Shown here one piece after another: positions 61,509-64,000 of a stretch of 64,000 nucleotides of DNA. A program made the position numbers and the translations under genes. The stretch comes from Microbacterium sp. No. 7 (lineage in GTDB: Bacteria; Actinomycetota; Actinomycetes; Actinomycetales; Microbacteriaceae), in NCBI RefSeq assembly GCF_001314225.1, contig NZ_CP012697.1, forward strand, positions 1-64,000. The letters are read 5' to 3'. Numbering within the stretch: the first letter of the stretch is position 1; every line of letters begins with the position of its first letter. The notes beneath the pieces are model-generated. The model was not told the DNA's origin, did no database searches, and was given only the letters and a program-made list of their open reading frames with translations.

Positions 61509-62510
61509 TCACATGCCCAGCTGCGTCGGCTGGTGGTGGCGAGACTGCAGGATCTTCCACAGCAGCTCGGCATTCCGATTGATCGTGTGCTCGGCCATGA
61601 TCCACCACACTCCGATGAAGATCGGGCGCGGCCCGAGCGGTCGGCTGACCAAGCCGTCGGGAAGGCGTACGGTGCTGGAGATCGGGGAGAGCACGAGGTT
61701 CTCCCCGCCGGCGGCCGCGAGGAGGGTGTTCCGCATGGTGGTGTTCGGGACGGACACGACCTCTGTGCCCGACTTCTGCATGGCACCGTAGACGTGGTCG
61801 TACAGCTGGGGGTGAAGACTGCGCGGCGGGGCACCGACCCTGCGATTGGCGAGGTCGCGGAGGGTGAGCGTGGATCGCTGCGCCAAGGGATCGGCGGCGT
61901 CCATCACGACGACCAGGGGCTCTGCGTGCACGAGGAGGCGCCGCAGCCCACCCGCCGCTATCGGTCCGAGGCACAGAGCGACGTCGCAGAGCCCCAGACG
62001 CACGCGTTCCACCGTGCCGGTGTGGTTGATCGTCGTGTCGATGCGCATCTCGACATCGGCGGCGAACTCCGTGAGCACGTCGAGCCCGGTCGCCTGGATC
62101 GGCATCTGGAGCGAGTAGATCGTGAGCTCGCAACGAGGCGTGTCCATCTCGGCCGGCATGAGCTCTCCGGACGGTCGCTCCTTGATGCCCTTCAGCGTCC
62201 CCGCGACGGACTTCGCCTCGCGGAGCAACCGGTCGGCACGCACGTACAGCGCGGCCCCGGCCTCGGTCAGGCGGAGCGGCGACGAGCGCTCGACGAGCGC
62301 ACGTCCCGCGCGTTCCTCCAATCGGCGCACCTGCGCCGACAGCCAGGGCTGGGCGACGTGCAGCGACTCCGAGGCGCGGGAGAACGAGAGATGGTCGACC
62401 ACGGCGCAGAAGTAGAACAGCTGGCGAAAGTCGAACGAGGAGAGGAGGTCCTGATCGAACCGGGGGGACGGCGACGTGGACCCGGATTCTGCTTCTTCCG
62501 CGAAGCCCAT
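61509..62510 (-). CDS. LysR family transcriptional regulator
   Basis: This 333-residue regulator has the N-terminal winged helix-turn-helix (FDFRQLFYFCAVVDHLSFSR then ESLHVAQPWLSAQVRRLEER) and the periplasmic-binding-like effector domain. I chose ATG 62510 (MGFAEEAESG). A GTG at 62558 would add 16 residues, and no ribosome binding site decides between them. It is convergent with the dehydrogenase operon, and upstream of it lies the LLM pseudogene on the same strand. It may respond to a substrate of the cluster. Confidence 0.9.
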   Translation of the reverse strand: MGFAEEAESGSTSPSPRFDQDLLSSFDFRQLFYFCAVVDHLSFSRASESLHVAQPWLSAQVRRLEERAGRALVERSSPLRLTEAGAALYVRADRLLREAKSVAGTLKGIKERPSGELMPAEMDTPRCELTIYSLQMPIQATGLDVLTEFAADVEMRIDTTINHTGTVERVRLGLCDVALCLGPIAAGGLRRLLVHAEPLVVVMDAADPLAQRSTLTLRDLANRRVGAPPRSLHPQLYDHVYGAMQKSGTEVVSVPNTTMRNTLLAAAGGENLVLSPISSTVRLPDGLVSRPLGPRPIFIGVWWIMAEHTINRNAELLWKILQSRHHQPTQLGM

Positions 62511-62606
62511 AGGCGGATTGTAACGACTTCGCTGCAGCGCCTCAATCAGAGGGCTCACTCGTGCCGGCGCTGATCCCGACGATCCGGAACGGGGCCTCCC
62601 CGAGGC

Positions 62607-63768
62607 TCATGCGAACCTCGGCATCCGCGCGGGCCTGGCCGGGTCGCTGTCGAGATACGGCAGCGGTCCCGAGGTGTTGTCGCCCGTGTTCGGTCGCGGG
62701 CGGGCCTGCCGCGTCTCTCCGTCTCCGTACGCCGCCGCGACGAGCGTGGCGTGGGTCGGAGCGTCCGGCACGCCCGGCGCCCGGCGGCCGGCCATCTCCC
62801 TGCGCAGGACCGGCACGACCTCCGTGGCGAGCAGCTCGACCTGCTCCAGTGCGACCTCGACCGGCATCGACCCGATGTCGATCGCCCACAGCTGTCGCTG
62901 GTAGTCGCCGAACCCCTCCTGGAAGGTGAGGGTCTTGTCGATCACCTCCTGCGGCGATCCGACCGACAGCGGAGTGCCCTCGGCGACCTGTTCCAGGGTC
63001 GTGCCCTGGAACATCGGGTACGACTCGAAGTACGGCCGGAACCGCGTGTAGGCGTCCTGGGACCTCGCCGCGAGAAGGCCTGCCCGCCCAGGCCCACGAT
63101 GGCGTCCTGCGCGCGGCCGTGCCCGTGGTGCTCGAACCGCTGCCGGTAGAAGTCCACCAGCGGTGTGAAGTGGAAGTTCGGCGCGAGGATGTGGTTCGCG
63201 AAGTAGCCGTTGCCGTAGAACGCGGCCTGCTCGGCGATCTCCGGGGTGCGGATCGCCCCGTGCCACACGAACGGCGGTACCCCGTCCAGCGGCCGCGGGG
63301 TCGCGGTGAAGCCCTGCAAGGGCGTGCGGTACTTCCCTTCCCAGTCCACGACGTCCTCCCGCCAGAGGCGGTGCAGCAGGTTGTAGTTCTCCAACGCGAG
63401 CGGGACTCCCTCGCGGATGCTCTGTCCGAACCACGGGTAGACCGGCACCGTGTTCCCGCGACCGAGCATGAGATCCAGGCGACCGTCGGCGACGTGCTGG
63501 AGGAACGCGTAGTCCTCGGCGATCTTCACCGGATCGTTCGTCGTGATCAGGGTGATCGAGGTGGACAGCAGGATGTTCTCGGTCTCCGCCGCGATGTAGG
63601 CCAGCAGCACCGGGGGCGCGGATGCCACGAACGGCGGGTTGTGGTGCTCGCCGAACGCGAACACATCCAGCCCCGACTGGTCGGCGGCCTTCGCGACCCG
63701 GATGGTGTCCCGGATGCGCTGCGCCTCCGAGCGCGGGATGCCGGTGGCGGGATCGGGGGCGATGTTGA
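62607..63768 (-). pseudogene. LLM-class flavin-dependent oxidoreductase, frameshifted
   Basis: The N-terminal frame (NIAPDPATGIPRSEAQRIRD ... LDVFAFGEHHNPPFVASAPP ... IVGLGGQAF) and the C-terminal frame (AARSQDAYTRFRPYFESYPM ... GSPQEVIDKTLTFQ ... VLRREM) belong to one luciferase-like protein. They are separated by an apparent one-base loss near 63072. No start codon precedes NIAPDPATG; an in-frame stop lies just upstream at about 63774, so the first residues are lost or shifted as well. Real decay and sequencing error are both possible. Confidence 0.8.
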
Positions 63769-63905
63769 CGTGTCAACTCCGGCGCTGACGGGCAAGGGCG
63801 GCCGCGCTGGGCATCCCGCTCGCCAGTGCGGCGGAGAACAGAGCGCGGTACAGAATAGGCAGTGGCCCCGATCGCCCGGGCCGAGTCCCCTTGCTGGAGG
63901 TCGCG

Positions 63906-64000
63906 ATGACGATGCAGGCACGCGCTGTGGAGACCCGTCGCGCGATCGTGCGCGCCGCCGCGGACGTCTTCGTCGCGCACGGCTTCGCCGGCGCGAGCCT
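63906..64000 (+). CDS. TetR family regulator, N-terminal part (runs off the window)
   Basis: About 31 codons are visible. The frame MTMQARAVETRRAIVRAAAD, then VFVAHGFAGAS, is the start of a TetR helix-turn-helix domain and recalls ScbR/ArpA-like gamma-butyrolactone receptors. GGAGG lies upstream. An in-frame ATG at 63912 is an alternative start. It is divergent from the LLM pseudogene. Confidence 0.8.
   Translation, partial: MTMQARAVETRRAIVRAAADVFVAHGFAGAS

Overview
The window is the replication-origin end of a high-GC actinobacterial chromosome. Gene order dnaA-dnaN-recF-dciA(DUF721)-gyrB-gyrA-DUF3566-tRNA-Ile, the coding style and a large NAD-glutamate dehydrogenase fit the family Microbacteriaceae, most likely Microbacterium or a close relative. 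The genus is inferred from these features and was not tested against a database.

Region 1 (1-11430) is the core origin block. It holds dnaA, an oriC-like dnaA-dnaN spacer with DnaA boxes, dnaN, recF, dciA, both gyrase genes, a DUF3566 membrane protein and tRNA-Ile(GAT). A family of short inverted repeats (core CTGGTTGAGTAG ... GTATCGAAACCC) sits in the spacers. One copy appears to have entered recF and been kept in frame inside a roughly 130-residue Pro/Gly/Ala-rich expansion.

Region 2 (11430-28413) is metabolic. A TRAP transporter (dctP, dctQ, dctM) is followed by a 4,5-dihydroxyphthalate decarboxylase-like protein. Next come two long tandem Lrp/AsnC-type regulators on either side of an aldehyde dehydrogenase, an M20 amidohydrolase, an Lrp regulator divergent from a PatB/MalY-like C-S lyase, a 1592-residue NAD-glutamate dehydrogenase, and tRNA-Ala(TGC).

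Region 3 (28414 to about 53000) is a degraded mobile island starting at the 3' end of tRNA-Ala. It carries IS3 (itself hit by IS30), IS1380, IS21, two IS256-type elements and IS1182, several serine-recombinase remnants, and defence-type cargo. The cargo is a Gabija-like gajA-gajB pair preceded by a possible 35-codon ORF, an Imm-5-like protein and a DUF4365 gene. Removing the insertion sequences at their target duplications restores reading frames. gajB regains its 28-residue tail after excision of IS1380 (duplication CTTA). The DUF4365 gene becomes one 324-codon frame after excision of IS256 (TTTTTAGT) and IS21 (CTCCGC).

Region 4 (53000-64000) is a regulated oxidation cluster. It has two TetR regulators with palindromic sites, two LLM-type flavin monooxygenases, and a dismantled 2-oxoacid dehydrogenase complex. 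In that complex the E2 catalytic domain and the lipoyl domain are separate genes, and E1-beta is split by an ISL3 element (duplication TCTTTGGG). A LysR regulator, a frameshifted LLM gene and the start of another TetR gene follow. In this clone the complex is probably inactive, although the ancestral operon is clear.
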